Source of the DNA: Nilaparvata lugens
Lineage: Eukaryota; Arthropoda; Insecta; Hemiptera; Delphacidae
Direction: 5' to 3'
Assembly (NCBI RefSeq): GCF_014356525.2
Contig: NC_052518.1
Span: forward strand, 8,589,978-8,653,977
Length of the DNA: 64,000 nt
Part shown: piece after piece, positions 1-64,000 of the stretch
How the letters are laid out: each line of letters begins with the position of its first letter
How positions within the stretch are numbered: the stretch's first letter is position 1
The notes under the pieces: model-generated
The model's database searches: none
What the model was told of the DNA's origin: nothing
The model's input: only the letters and a program-made list of their open reading frames with translations
Translations under genes and position numbers: made by a program

Positions 1-563
1 TTCAAACATTGTTTAAAGAAAAACAGAATTACTTACAATTAATGTTTTTTTTAATCTTATTTGTCATCTCAAACAGTTTTTTTACATAATCAATAAATTT
101 CAATGTGGGCGCCCTTAGTCGCTCGACAAATGTCCAAACGATATTCAACTTCTCTCCAAACATAAAACACACTTTGCTTTATCTTTAACCGAGAACATAG
201 TAACTCACTAAACTCACCGCAACAACAGTACAAGAACTGATGTTGAGGTTAGAACAGCTTATAAACAAACTTTTGGGTTAGAGGCTTTCAGAGATACCAA
301 TATAACATTTTAAAATTTCCCTACAATCTTCCTACGAATTACTGAAACCGCACCATTCTTTTATGATAACCCGGTATTAGATTTATTAGATTTAATTGGC
401 TTAGCCTAGTGGTCTGAAGGTTCGCAACTCTATTCTAATATCGCTGCTTCAACTCTCGGAATTCTGTCAGATAATTAATTAATTTGTATACCCACCTCAC
501 CTCGTACTTACCCACGCACAGATCATGGATTTGTGATATCAGTAAGAAAAGTTGATCACTGTG
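1..563. other. Intergenic AT-rich sequence, nothing assignable
   Basis: No exon-like stretch or recognised repeat is visible. A weak tRNA box-A-like string (TAGCCTAGTGGTCTGAAGG, about 404-422) could be the worn head of a SINE but has no convincing B box. Confidence 0.4.
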
Positions 564-566
564 TAA

Positions 567-1501
567 GGGTACGTTTATGTCGGAGCTGTGATAAACGATT
601 CTAGCAACGATGAGAGAAGCAATGCTAGTAGGGAGTAGCGCTCAGCTTCTATCGACTGTTCATGCCGACAGTCGTGCTTAAAGCTTGATTCGTGAGTTCA
701 TGTATTGAAAAACCAATTTGTGTATGCTATAATGAGTGATTCTGATGAAGATTTTATTTTTGCATCGAATACAGTAAAGCATTACTTAGGTACTAGGTTG
801 TAGAGAACGTGAATATTATGCACATCCTATCAATGTGGAGAGGAATGTATTTGGGGAGTATCATCATTTTTATAAAGATTTAAGACAGCATCCAAAAAAT
901 TCTTTTTGACTATATGAGAATGGAAATAGAAACTTTCGACCACATTTTGACGAGAGTTTCCAATAATCTCCAAAAGGACTGGAATAATAAGGTAGAAAAA
1001 AAGATACAAAACTCCACATATGATAATTATTATCATATAAGTCCTATCATGGCAGAGGAGCGATTAATGCTAACATTAAGGTAAGTAGGTTTATACAAGA
1101 AAGTTATATTCTTTGATAAAATAGAAACAATTGAATTTATTCTTGAAATGCATACATCAAGGTCTATATTATGTTTTATCATTGACAATAAGATAGAATT
1201 TTGTAATTGAATAAGAAATAGTTTAATAAAGTAAAGAAAATGTCACTTGCTTACGAAACTCCACATATAAATCAACCCAAATCATGAAAACATATTGGTC
1301 CATGTTTGTACTTTGTAGTCTACAACTCGATACTAGCTTCGAAAATGGGCCGAGCCTTTATCATCGATGGTCAGGACCCAAGATCGATTTTCATCGCAGC
1401 TCAGACATAAACAGGCCTATTAGAAAGCACGTTGGTATTATCTACGCGTTGCTAGAATCGCAGCTTTTATCACTAATCGCAGCTCCGACATAAACGAACC
1501 C
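567..1501 (+). mobile_element. PIF/Harbinger element with degraded transposase N-terminus
   Basis: Terminal inverted repeats begin GGGTACGTTTATGTCGGAGC at 567 and are mirrored by ...CCGACATAAACGAACCC ending at 1501. Both ends are flanked by TAA (564-566 and 1502-1504), the usual 3-bp duplication for this superfamily. On the plus strand about 732-1081, a frame-broken reading includes MSDSDEDFIFASN, GEYHHFYKDLRQHPK, DYMRMEIETFDHILTRVSNN and PIMAEERLMLTLR. This matches the N-terminal region of insect HARBI1-like transposases. No DDE core is present, so the copy is internally deleted and non-autonomous. Confidence 0.8.
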
Positions 1502-1520
1502 TAAAGCTGCGCACAGACTT

Positions 1521-1694
1521 GAGCACCACGAACACGCGAATTTCACTTTTCATCAGTTTACCACGCTTATATCTTTAATAATAAAGATATTTTTTTAAAT
1601 AACTTAAAAGAAACCTTACTGTTTCTGTGCAAATACAGATATAATAAGCATAGCATCAGCTGATGAAAAGTGAAACGCGTGTGTTCGTGGCGCC
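1521..1694. repeat. Foldback hairpin
   Basis: Arms GAGCACCACGAACACGCGAA...TTTTCATCAG (from 1521) and CTGATGAAAAGTGAAACGCG...GTTCGTGGCG (to about 1694) are near-perfect reverse complements of roughly 36 bp, with a shorter imperfect pair inside. It resembles a small MITE; no target duplication was found. Confidence 0.6.
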
Positions 1695-1696
1695 TA

Positions 1697-2263
1697 AGAC
1701 TGTTCGGTCCCCTTTTTTATTATTTAAATTGGATATCTTTTTCAATATAATTGTTAAGATCATTATAAGAGTGAGAAAAAGTGGCAACTGAAATTTTCAA
1801 GTGGTCTAATAAACGAGTTATGGGTTGTTGAAGTGCTAAACTCCGTTTTCTTTCCAGATCATAAACGGTTTCGACTATATTATTAGAAGTTCTCTTAAAA
1901 GTTCAAAAAATGTATCTTTCCAAACTAAAACATTTTATTCCCCATATCGTTCATAAATAAAAAGTAGGCTAACATTTTTTGTAAATTCGATAACTTGTTT
2001 ATTTTGGCATCAATCGCGAAAAAACGCATACTAGAACAAAGCCAAGAATATACTGAATGTATTAAAAAACCTCCAATGGAAAATTCGAAACCGTTTATGA
2101 TCTGGAAAGAAAACGGAGTTTAGCACTTCAACAACCCATAACTCGCTTATTAGACCACTTGAAAAATTTCTGTTGCCACTTTTTCTCAATCTTATAATGA
2201 TCTTAACAATTATATTGAAAAAGATTATACAATTTAAATAAAAATAAAAAGGTGTACTGAACA
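1697..2263. repeat. Long inverted repeat, arms about 175 bp
   Basis: The arms at about 1697-1874 and 2085-2263 are reverse complements with few differences (for example CGGAGTTTAGCACTTCAACA in the right arm against its complement in the left), separated by about 210 bp of AT-rich sequence. The outer edge reads GACTGTTCGGTCCCC on the left and its degraded complement GGTGTACTGAACACC on the right. It is probably a foldback transposon without coding capacity. Confidence 0.65.
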
Positions 2264-2288
2264 CCCTTAAGTGATTTTCTCCTATGAT

Positions 2289-2456
2289 AAGGGCCCAATT
2301 ACACAGTCATATGTCATATAAGTATGATCATAGATATTCAACAGTCATTATCAAATTCTCTATTACATCAAATATTTAATCGCTAAAATGATCAAATATG
2401 TAGGATCTTATTTATGATCTGATATAAAATAGGCATATCCGTGTAATGAGGCCCTT
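2289..2456. mobile_element. Short MITE
   Basis: The ends GGCCCAATTACACAG and CCGTGTAATGAGGCC are imperfect inverted repeats bounding 168 bp of AT-rich non-coding DNA. A related end (GTGTAATGAGGCC) occurs at about 4636-4652, suggesting a family. Confidence 0.5.
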
Positions 2457-5251
2457 GGCTAAAAAACGATTTGAATAGTTTAAACCTTCATGAAAAGGTA
2501 ATCAGGAGTAATGGTAGGAAATGAAGTAAACATTTTCAATATAATAACTCTATAATTCAATTAAATATCCATTTATTTTACATCCATTCATTCATTAATT
2601 TGCGACTTTTTCAAAAAACATTTCAACTTCATTTACCAATAATTCAACTTCAATAATACATAGATTCAAAAAGACGTTATGTACAGAAAACTCAATGGAA
2701 TATCGTTAATTTTCAAAACAAACCCTGCGTTTAGAATTCAGATAAACAGCCTTTATTTCAGCCAAAACATTTTTGATAACACTTGCTTTTATTCACTTTC
2801 TTTACTGGCTTCATTTAGAACTAACATCAACACTATAAACACAAATTGGTTCCTCTTAGTCTAATGAATTCATCTGAATTTTTTTGAAATAATTTAACAT
2901 CCAATCTGCAAGATTTATTTTATAAGGTATCCACAAAATCGTAGGTTTTGAATTTATAAAGAAATGTTGGAAAATGCTTATAAATCTACAAACTATTTGT
3001 TTGGATTAATACTGTAAGAGAATAATGTAACAGTTAATTTTCAACTGATCTTATTCTTATCAACATCAAACTACTTTATTCAAATGTATTTATTAAAATG
3101 GAAAATCATTTAAAATTGATCAAGTATGAAATCTGGAAAGCAATGCAAGTGAAACAATATTGTGAATAAGGATATATTGAATAAAAACGTCTAGAGAGGT
3201 TATTTGAATCAATAATGTTGTTTCACAATAGGTAATGGGGAATCTATGAATATTATTTCCGCTATGATATCAACACACTTTATCAATATAATATTCTATT
3301 GAAAATAATTATTTTAGTGAAGGCAGTGAAGCTGGAGTTGATTATAATGATTCAATTAACTTTAAGTTAACATAAACATTTAAGTCAGCATTCCTAGAAT
3401 AATTATGTAATTGATTTTACAAATTACACCAAGTCGCTTATTTCAATTTTTGAAATCATAGTTTATTTGCTCCAAAGTCAATAGGCTGCTTTATAGCATT
3501 TGAATATTTTTGGAGGAAAAGATTACCGAATATTTTAATCAGATTCTGTCAAAATCGAAATATCTCCAGTAAACATGGTCGTTATAAAGGTGAGCATATG
3601 ATTGAAGCATTTATTAAACATTCTCGTTTTTTTACAAATACAACGTCGACACATTGATTAGAATATATTTACACACATGAAACTTAGTTTATCTATTACA
3701 ATAAAATACTTATGATAAATAAATAAATCCATCTATCATGTCAACCATAATGGCACATTTAAAAATCGATTCAAATTCACACATACGAAACGAATATCTA
3801 CATTTATATTGCAACACCTTAGATAATAATTATTATTTTCAAAACAAAACTTATATAACTTCAATTTGCTTTTCTGTCTTACGCCATAAATTCTATAATA
3901 ATACTGATTGTTTTAAATACATAGAGTGCTTGAAAAAGGAATGGACGTTTTGAGAACGTATGGCACAGTAGAGTCAATCAATCTAATTAATTATAAGGAT
4001 ACAAGAACACTATCACTCACTAACAGATTCTATTATAGCAGTTAATAGAATCAGTTACTGTCAGTTGATAAAATCACAGAAACGTAACTCTTCGATAGTT
4101 AACTGTTAACAAAACACAATTATTACAACGTTCATCTATAATCAATACAATACTAAAATCACATTGAATATCTGGGACAAGTGATTCAATATATTCTAAA
4201 CCTGTATAGTTTGAGTTTGTACTGTTAATTCACGAAACAAAAAACACTGATCTTAATGTAACATCTAATTGTAAAAATGTAATCAAATACATTCATCCAT
4301 CCTAATAATAATAATTTCGATTGTTGAACGCAATCGATCTTAAAAGATTCGGATGAGAGAGGATTCAAACAGACAAATATTATTACTAGTAATCACTTCG
4401 CAAAACAATAAATAGAATAAGTTAGAGAATGACGCCCACAATCAAAAACGGCAGATTTTATCGGGAATCGAACCGTGCAACAATTGTTTGGCTTCTACTA
4501 TACATGAATGAATTAGTATTTTATTCCTTTTAAGCGCTATACAATATTGGGCAAGAAATATATATTTACAGTTTATTCATATTTAAATTTACAAAGTAAT
4601 GGAACATTAAAGTGTACTGCCCTCTTTCAAGTGGGCGATTTCATAGTGTAATGAGGCCTAACACTTTTCAGAGGATAAATACACTATTCTCAAGAATTTT
4701 TACAATTTCGTGTCGAGTTTGCTATTTTAATACAGCACCAAAAACTTCTTCAATTGAATTGACACTGTAAGTTTACCATTACATCGTTTAATAATCAATA
4801 TAAGTTTTGATAACACTTATAAGAATAAGTTTCCCAGTAACTGATTTGTTTAAGCACATCCAAATACATAATTTTCCAGAAAATCTTTATTTTGTATTGG
4901 AAACTCAATACCCTTCAATGCATACTGGTAAGTTATTGGGTGATTATTTACAAATTATTGAACACCGATAATAAAATCGATAAATTTCATGGGGAGCGTT
5001 TATTTTCTCGGATAGTTCACCCCATAAGAGACAATGCATTCCGTTAACTAGTGAAAAGAATTCAGCTCGTTTGAGACACCCGTATGAGGCCTTAATTCGA
5101 ATAAGCCTGTCAGAATCAATACTGATGACACTATAGTATCAGGACACTTGAAAACCGTTGGTCACAATTTTTTCCGCAAGGAGTATGGAATCTTGAAATT
5201 TCGTTGAAAGCTCCATAGTAAGATTGTTTCATTCTGTACTGGAAGTCTGTA
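2457..5251. other. AT-rich intergenic stretch
   Basis: There is no supported gene. At 4450-4490 the minus strand holds a tRNA-like B box (GGTTCGATTCCCG) typical of a SINE head but no clear A box. Confidence 0.4.
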
Positions 5252-5389
5252 TTAAGACAGACGTTGAATTTCGTCAGCAAAGTATTTTGGAATGTCAATA
5301 ATTTTTCCATCGACCAGAACATATTTTGATGGAGGGTATTGAGTCTCTGGTTTTTTCTCAACTGGTGCAGCTGAGTCTTCGTTCACCTC
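5252..5389 (-). CDS. Orphan terminal exon, unknown product
   Basis: The acceptor TTCTGTTACAG ends at 5390. The exon is open from the acceptor in phase 0 for 45 codons and stops with TAA at 5252-5254. It encodes EVNEDSAAPVEKKPETQYPP, SKYVLVDGKIIDIPKYFADE and IQRLS, an acidic/proline-rich stretch followed by a folded-looking end. Composition and the clean acceptor suggest a real last exon, and TTTATT (AATAAA on the minus strand) occurs near 5000 and 4885. I do not recognise the protein. It lies 1.6 kb downstream of the AP-2 stop on the same strand; the phase would allow splicing from the AP-2 exon at 8660, but a separate gene is equally possible. Confidence 0.5.
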   Translation of the reverse strand, partial: EVNEDSAAPVEKKPETQYPPSKYVLVDGKIIDIPKYFADEIQRLS

Positions 5390-5526
5390 CTGTAACAGAA
5401 TTTTTTCAATCAGAAAAGTTCTTCTCAAAACGATCAACAAACTTTTCAAATCTTAATTACCTTTGAAGTAGTCCAAGTAAATTAAATACAACTAAATAAA
5501 AATTTTATGTTTTTGTTCATATATAA

Positions 5527-5826
5527 TGAAGATTGATTGATTGTTTAACTGACTGACTTGCTGAAAAACCAGAAGGTTTGGAAGGACCAAAAATTTCATT
5601 TAATTTCCTATAAAATTGACTGACTGATTTTTCGATTGATTGGTTGGTTGATTGACTAACTAACTGACTGACTTTTGATTGAATGAATAACTGACTGTCT
5701 TACTGAAAAACCTACAGGTTTGGAAGGACGACCATTTCAATTATTTCCAATAATTTCAAAGCACTGATTGATTGATTGACTAACTGACTGACTTATTGAT
5801 TTATTAACTGACAGATTGACTTATTG
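5527..5826. repeat. Degenerate TTGATTGACTGACTAAC tetranucleotide array
   Basis: Runs of TTGA/TTGAC/TAACTGAC units cover 5527-5826 and resume at 6400-6511 and 6826-6853, so transposons at 5829-6397 and 6512-6825 appear to have landed inside one array. A 28-bp block (CTGAAAAACC...GGTTTGGAAGGAC) is repeated at about 5560 and 5704. Confidence 0.7.
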
Positions 5827-5828
5827 TA

Positions 5829-6397
5829 CCGTGTGTTTGAAAAATAATGACCAATTTTTAACAGTTGTATTTATTCAAGAAAATAGTCTCCACAAACCAA
5901 TTTTACATAAAATTACTCACAGAAGTTTATGATGATGTATTATAAGTGTTCTATGTGCCCTCCTCTTGAGGCTCGGACGACATCTAGACGGTAGCCAAAT
6001 TCATCCCAGACTGTTCTCAAGATGTCTTCTCGGACTGTAGCTACTGCATCAGTTACCCTGGTATTGGCTCCTCAATTTCAAGTGCTAAGAGAAGAACATA
6101 AACACGATATTTAACGTTATTCCTCCCTTATCACTTGATATTGAGGAGCTAAAAATCAGGATAGATGGTGCAGTAGCTACAGTCCTAGAAGACATCTTGC
6201 GAACAGTCTGGGATGAATTTGGCTACCGTCTAGAGGTCGTCCGAGCCTCAAAAGGAGGGCACATAGAACACTTATAATACATCATCATAAACTCGATACT
6301 TCTGTGAGTAATTTGATGTAAAATTGGTTTGTGGAAACCATTTTTTTAAAATAAATATAACTGTTTAAAATTGGGTCATTCTTTTTGAAACACCCGG
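5829..6397 (+). mobile_element. Tc/mariner-like element with two inverted transposase C-termini
   Basis: The inverted ends CCGTGTGTTTGAAAAATAAT... and ...TTTTTGAAACACCCGG are flanked by TA on both sides (5827-5828 and 6398-6399). The plus-strand frame 6134-6277 reads LDIEELKIRI, then AVATVLEDILRTVWDEFGYR and VVRASKGGHIEHL followed by a stop. The minus strand at about 5940-6062 carries a second copy of the same C-terminus (DEFGYRLDVVRASRGGHIEHL). These resemble the C-terminal end of insect Tc3-like transposases. The element is therefore two 3' halves joined head to head, with no catalytic core. Confidence 0.7.
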
Positions 6398-6511
6398 TAT
6401 TATTGACTAACTTACTGGCTGATTGATTATTGATTAACTGACTGATTGACTTATTGTTTGGCTGATTTAGTGTCTGACAGACTGCCTGACTTGTGTATTG
6501 ATTGACTGACT

Positions 6512-6825
6512 AAAGGTGCATTTTCGTTTGTGCGTAAACTTCTGCAGTCTACGGTGACAAGCATTGTTGACATTCATATTGTCCAAAATTCAAGTGCACT
6601 AAAAAAGCTGATCAAATAACTTTTCATTAGATCAATAACATTTTCAATAGTACAAGCTTATTGCCATTTTAAAGTATGCAAAAGTATAAACTCAACCTCC
6701 CTCATTAAAGCATAATTGAACATAATATTTTAGGTTATTTAGACAAATCGAAATCTTCCTAATCTGAGATCCTCGCCCTGTTGTGGTCGACGACGGCATT
6801 TACGCTCAAACGAAAACGCAGCTTT
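6512..6825. mobile_element. MITE with ACT target duplication
   Basis: The ends AAAGGTGCATTTTCGTTTG and CAAACGAAAACGCAGCTTT are inverted repeats; ACT occurs on both sides (6509-6511 and 6826-6828). The interior is non-coding. It lies inside the TGAC/TGAT array and in the presumed AP-2 3' flank. Confidence 0.65.
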
Positions 6826-6969
6826 ACTGATTGATTGATTGATGATTGATTGACATACCGGTCAGTTGTATGGCCAGGAGTGTCTTATGGTGGTGCTAGG
6901 ATGAGGTGGCGTGCCATGATCCGTTGTAGCAGTTGCTGCGGTGGACCCTATGCCACGCCTAAGCCAACC

Positions 6970-60372
<53,403 letters not shown>

Positions 60373-60432
60373 CTGTCAACAGAAATTAGAGTCCAAAATC
60401 AGTGCCAAATTCAACAGAACAAACTCTAGATT

Positions 60433-60638
60433 CAGTTGAATGAAAAAGATTAAGGAATTGTCAAAAACCACAGATTTATTGATACTTGGAAAGATGTGGT
60501 TTATAAGAGATTGACAATGGAGTTACAACCGAAACCGTTCTTTGTAAGTATCAATAAATCTGTGGTTTTTTGACAATTTCTTAGTCTTTTTCATTCAATA
60601 TGAATAATTACCACAATATCAACTACACAAAAAATTTA
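60433..60638. mobile_element. Family A palindrome, copy 4, shortened
   Basis: GAATGAAAAAGATTAAGGAATTGTCAAAAACCACAG is mirrored by CTGTGGTTTTTTGACAATTTCTTAGTCTTTTTCATTC; the right arm continues to AACTACACAAAAAA. It begins 60 bp upstream of the AP-2 exon 60109-60372 acceptor. Confidence 0.7.
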
Positions 60639-60639
60639 G

Positions 60640-62309
60640 ATTCAGTGATTTTTGTTCATTTCCACAAATCGAACTAAAATTTATTTCTGACACTGTAATA
60701 AAAATGAAAATAGTATCCTTTATTTTTAGGGAAACACCTTTTACTGCTTTCTATTTCAATTAATAATTGAATAATAATTAATAATTATTAAGAAGCCCTT
60801 GTTATTCTTTTATTCTTACACAGTGTTTGTTGAGATGTATTGATATTTATCCAATGATGAAAACACAAGGATATACACAAATATCACGAATTGATTTGGA
60901 GAAAATCTCAAATATGCTTCAACACCTACAAGTTTATCTCACACTAAAGATGAGACCTAGATGTTGGAACATATTTGTGTTATTCTCCAAATAAATTCGT
61001 GATGTATGGGCATATCTTTGTGTTTTCATCCAAATATACTTCCTCAAACAACACTAATAGTGACATAGCCTTATAGACATTGGCATTCCTCACCATGATT
61101 ATTGATACAGAGTTATTAACAGCGGTTATATCCACACAAAGCAAACGGGTCTCATGTACGCATGCATATCGAAACGTATTCACTTAATTTTCGCGATGGA
61201 TTCCGAAGAAGAAGAAGTATTTCTGTTGGGGTAGTTGAAAATATAATTGGAAGCGAAAGTAATGGGTTCATTTCATCCCTTGATCAGCGATTTGCAATAC
61301 AATATTGTATTCTTATTACTCACAAACGCGTTTCAGTATGATATTCCGATAATTTAAAGATTTTCCAGGATCTCGGAGTCACTTTTTGATTATCTGGATT
61401 CAGATCCACTAATAATAAGAAAGATCATCAACTTCGGGCTAGTTTTAAGTGGAAGAGAAACTAAGAAATATATTAAATTAGGCAATCAAATGACAAGTTA
61501 CGTCATCTAGAATGTTGTCAAGTGTGAGTTTTCCATTGAAACTAATATCAATAAATCTATTTCCACAAACTATTAATAATCTACATAGTGATATTTGAAT
61601 TTTTAACATCATTGTTTTTTATCAGCTCTGTGAACTCTCACACAGTGGCACTTCATCGTCTTTCACGTGGACTTCCTTCACAATCACTCGAATACCAAAG
61701 GTGGACATTCAAATATAAATCAATAAATAAGAAAATAATTTTCTGTTGGTCTACTCTTCTTTGTCATATTGCTTCAATCTGTCAACATTTATAAAATGTT
61801 ACTGTCTTCTGATTATTCAGTTAGTTTATTTATTTACTTTTTCATTTTTTATTGAATACATTGAACTTCTGTAAAACAAGTGTATGGACTTGCCCGAACA
61901 TAAAATGAGATAATCTACCCTAATCTAAACTCTCAACCTCCATATGATTTTTGACCTTAGAAACCTTTATGAACAATTTCGTAACCCATTTATGATAATC
62001 AGTTGAAAAATACCTGTCAAAGTACAATAAAAACTCAGTCCGATTAGTTCAAAAACGTGTGAAAATCAAAGGTCCAAATTAATCCAAAAGTACTTGAAGT
62101 GATGTAATGAAAAATCCTGTCAAAATTCGATTTCCGGGTTGTACCTTCACTTTTGCTGCGCTAAATGTCCTACATATCCTTGATTATATTTAATTGAAAT
62201 GAATTGGATTTTCTGCGAAAAGATAATAATGTGTCCATTGATTTTTCATAGAATCTAGGTTTTCATTTGAATCTGAAATTGTCTTTCCTTAAAGCACAGT
62301 AAAAAGTAA
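60640..62309. other. Intron, nothing assignable
   Basis: AT-rich with scattered homopolymers; no AP-2 upstream exon ending in phase 0 was found here. Confidence 0.4.
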
Positions 62310-62540
62310 ATACGTATGGCTTTTGTTGGTGGGGAGTCCCTTGCGGGGAGGTACCATCGCCTGAATATATAATTTAAGCCGTCAATGGGCCCTTACGACT
62401 GTCATACTTCAGCCGGGACCGACAGAACGTGCCCATCTCACGGGAGTGATCTGGTTAAAAAACTTTTGGTATTGAGAGGGTTTGAACCCGGGATCTCTAT
62501 GCTGCTACGCAGGCACTCTATCCACTAGACCACGGATCAC
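62310..62540 (-). mobile_element. tRNA-derived SINE
   Basis: The minus strand has the head GATCCGTGGTCTAGTGGATAGAGTG (box A) and CCCGGGTTCAAACCCTCTC (box B), then a body with GTCGGTCCCGGCTGAAGTATG and a 3' part GGGACTCCCCACCAACAAAAGCCATACG. The GTCGGTCCCGGCTG core is shared with family E at 11728-11910. Confidence 0.65.
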
Positions 62541-62689
62541 TCACGGTGAAAACCTATTAACAAAATACTGTTGGTTTCATCACTGTATGTTTGAAAGTCA
62601 GTGTTATTCACTTTGTTCTACACACAGTAATCAACTTAGGACCGAATTCACCAAACTGAAAACTTGGTTCGAGTGCCAGTAGATTCTAT

Positions 62690-63072
62690 ATAAACGAATA
62701 GATATTTCGCACCTAGAGCAGAAAATGAGATTTTTCCGGCTCGAAATCGGTTTTCAAGTCCGAGGCCGTAGGCCGAGGACTAGAAAAGATTGAGAGCCGG
62801 AAAAACATTTTTGCCCGTGATGCGAACGATATTTTTCGCCACACTACAGGTATTGCTGACAAAATAAATAAAGAATACTTGTTATCGTACCTATCTCTTG
62901 ACTTATTAACTACAGACTTCCAAGCGGCTGGAAAGAAAACACTTTCTGGACTAGGCCGGAAAAGAAACCTTTTTCTTACATCAGACGAGAGTCGTCTGCA
63001 AACTAGATCTTTCAGATCTACGTAGGGACTGGAAAACAGCTGCTTTCTGTGCAGTGTGGCGAAAAAATCATA
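62690..63072. repeat. Dispersed element, family O
   Basis: TTTTTCGCCACACT occurs inverted at the right end (AGTGTGGCGAAAAAATC at about 63052) and direct at 62831. The CCGAGGCCGTAGGCCGAGGAC core relates it to 22340-22440. Confidence 0.5.
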
Positions 63073-63704
63073 TCACAAAACCAATTCAAAATCATCTGAC
63101 TTGTACCCAACTGCCGCTTAAACCTAGTTTTCGTTTTTGGTGAATTTGGGCCTTAGTGAGTATGCTATTAGATCATGCCAGCCGTATTTTCACTTGGTTT
63201 AGTGCTATTCAATTTTTTCATTCAAATAGATAAAACCTATACAAATAGAAACACTAGCCTGTCTTCACAAACTGCATAGAAATTGATCTGATACTAAGGA
63301 TACATTAGTTTGTCTGTCTGGCGATAGTTTTGTAAAAGCCTTTTAATAAAGCCATATCATGTGCATTCGTCAATAAAGAATATAAATTGATGAGGATTGC
63401 CCTGAAAGTATGTTGTATTAAAAGTGCTCATCCTTATAATACAAAAAGACTGCAATTCTCCTCAAAGAAAACCAGATATTCAGGTGCCTAGAGAAGCAAC
63501 TGAAAAACTTTGAATACTTTGAATAAGCTTGGTGAACTGTAGTGACTACGGCAGCTCTGAAGCGGAACAAGAGAGAAAGAAAATGTACGAGAGTATCTGA
63601 GTTCATAGAGTTATGATACTACGATAGAGTTATGCAACGATGAACGATTATGAACATATTGAGGTGATTATATGATACTAAATATGACTGTATAATATAA
63701 TAAA

Positions 63705-64000
63705 TAAAAACAACTTGATATTGCCAAAACTACTGATTTATATTAACCATTTGTGATACTAGTTTCGGTTTTTACACCATTAACAATCTCTAGTAAACTT
63801 TAAACTTGAACATTGAGCAGCAATTTATACAGTATGAGTGAAGAACTACGATTGGCCAACAGCTGTTGACCAATGAAAGTTCAGCTTTCACTGTCATTGG
63901 CCGAGACTGAACACGCCCAAGTATTCCAAATATAGTCATGATAATGATTGAACAACAAACGGAGAGAGACTTAATAACTTAGTAAAATGATAAACAACAC
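63705..64000. mobile_element. Family A long-form copy, running off the window
   Basis: AACTACTGATTTATATTAACC...CTAGTTTCGGTTTTTACACCATTAACAATCTC and GAGCAGCAATTTATACAGTATGAGTGAAGAACTACGATTGGCC parallel 7480-7880 of copy 1. The right arm lies beyond the window. Confidence 0.6.

Noticed and set aside
3579..3600. ATGGTCGTTATAAAG followed by GTGAGC, resembling a first exon and donor
   Set aside because: Only five codons, with no supporting downstream exon on the plus strand.

Overview
This window looks like an AT-rich insect nuclear chromosome segment, with no bacterial or organellar gene organisation. Several of its repeat families (the CGAAGTGAGGTCTAAGATTCAAGTCG family, the TTTCCTTGCCCTATTACC family and the GGTAACCCGTGCTCCGCAAGGG Helitrons) are ones I associate with delphacid planthoppers, most likely Nilaparvata lugens. 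That species call is inference from memory; 'hemipteran insect' is safer.

One host gene dominates. The minus strand carries at least eight exons of transcription factor AP-2 (TfAP-2/TFAP2) between 60372 and 6970. In transcription order they are 60109-60372 (PY-motif transactivation region), 50661-50789 with a duplicated copy at 49593-49718, 35547-35598 (52-nt mini-exon), 19747-19969 and 15200-15318 (basic DNA-binding region), and 11301-11445, 8660-8831 and 6970-7098 (helix-span-helix dimerisation and C-terminus). Every junction has GT/AG sites and the phases agree, giving 411 codons including the stop. The N-terminal exon(s) and promoter lie beyond the right edge. Three further coding-like pieces have no identified parent gene: a minus-strand terminal exon at 5252-5389, a plus-strand terminal exon at 32921-33094 inside an AP-2 intron, and a basic minus-strand open stretch at 32211-32342.

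Most of the rest is intron filled with mobile elements. Those with supportable boundaries are: a PIF/Harbinger remnant (567-1501, TAA target duplication), a Tc-like element with two inverted transposase C-termini (5829-6397), a Helitron (13359-14150), head-to-tail Helitron copies arranged as an inverted block (9270-11020), a hAT remnant with a perfect 8-bp duplication (26651-27480), a second 8-bp-duplication TIR element (59436-59963), several palindromic MITE families in multiple copies (A, B, G), tRNA-headed SINEs, LINE 3' ends, and a 5.3-kb LTR retrotransposon on the minus strand (38789-44118). That retrotransposon has a perfect tRNA-Lys primer-binding site, gag and protease but no recognisable reverse transcriptase. 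Each LTR carries about 19 copies of a 47-bp tandem repeat.

The points most worth following are the tandem duplication of an AP-2 coding exon together with a repeat sitting about 31 bp from its 3' splice site, the satellite-bearing LTRs of the gag-pro-only retrotransposon, and the two orphan terminal exons. Single-base indels are common in the repeats and in exon copy 1, so assembly or long-read error is a live alternative for some broken frames.
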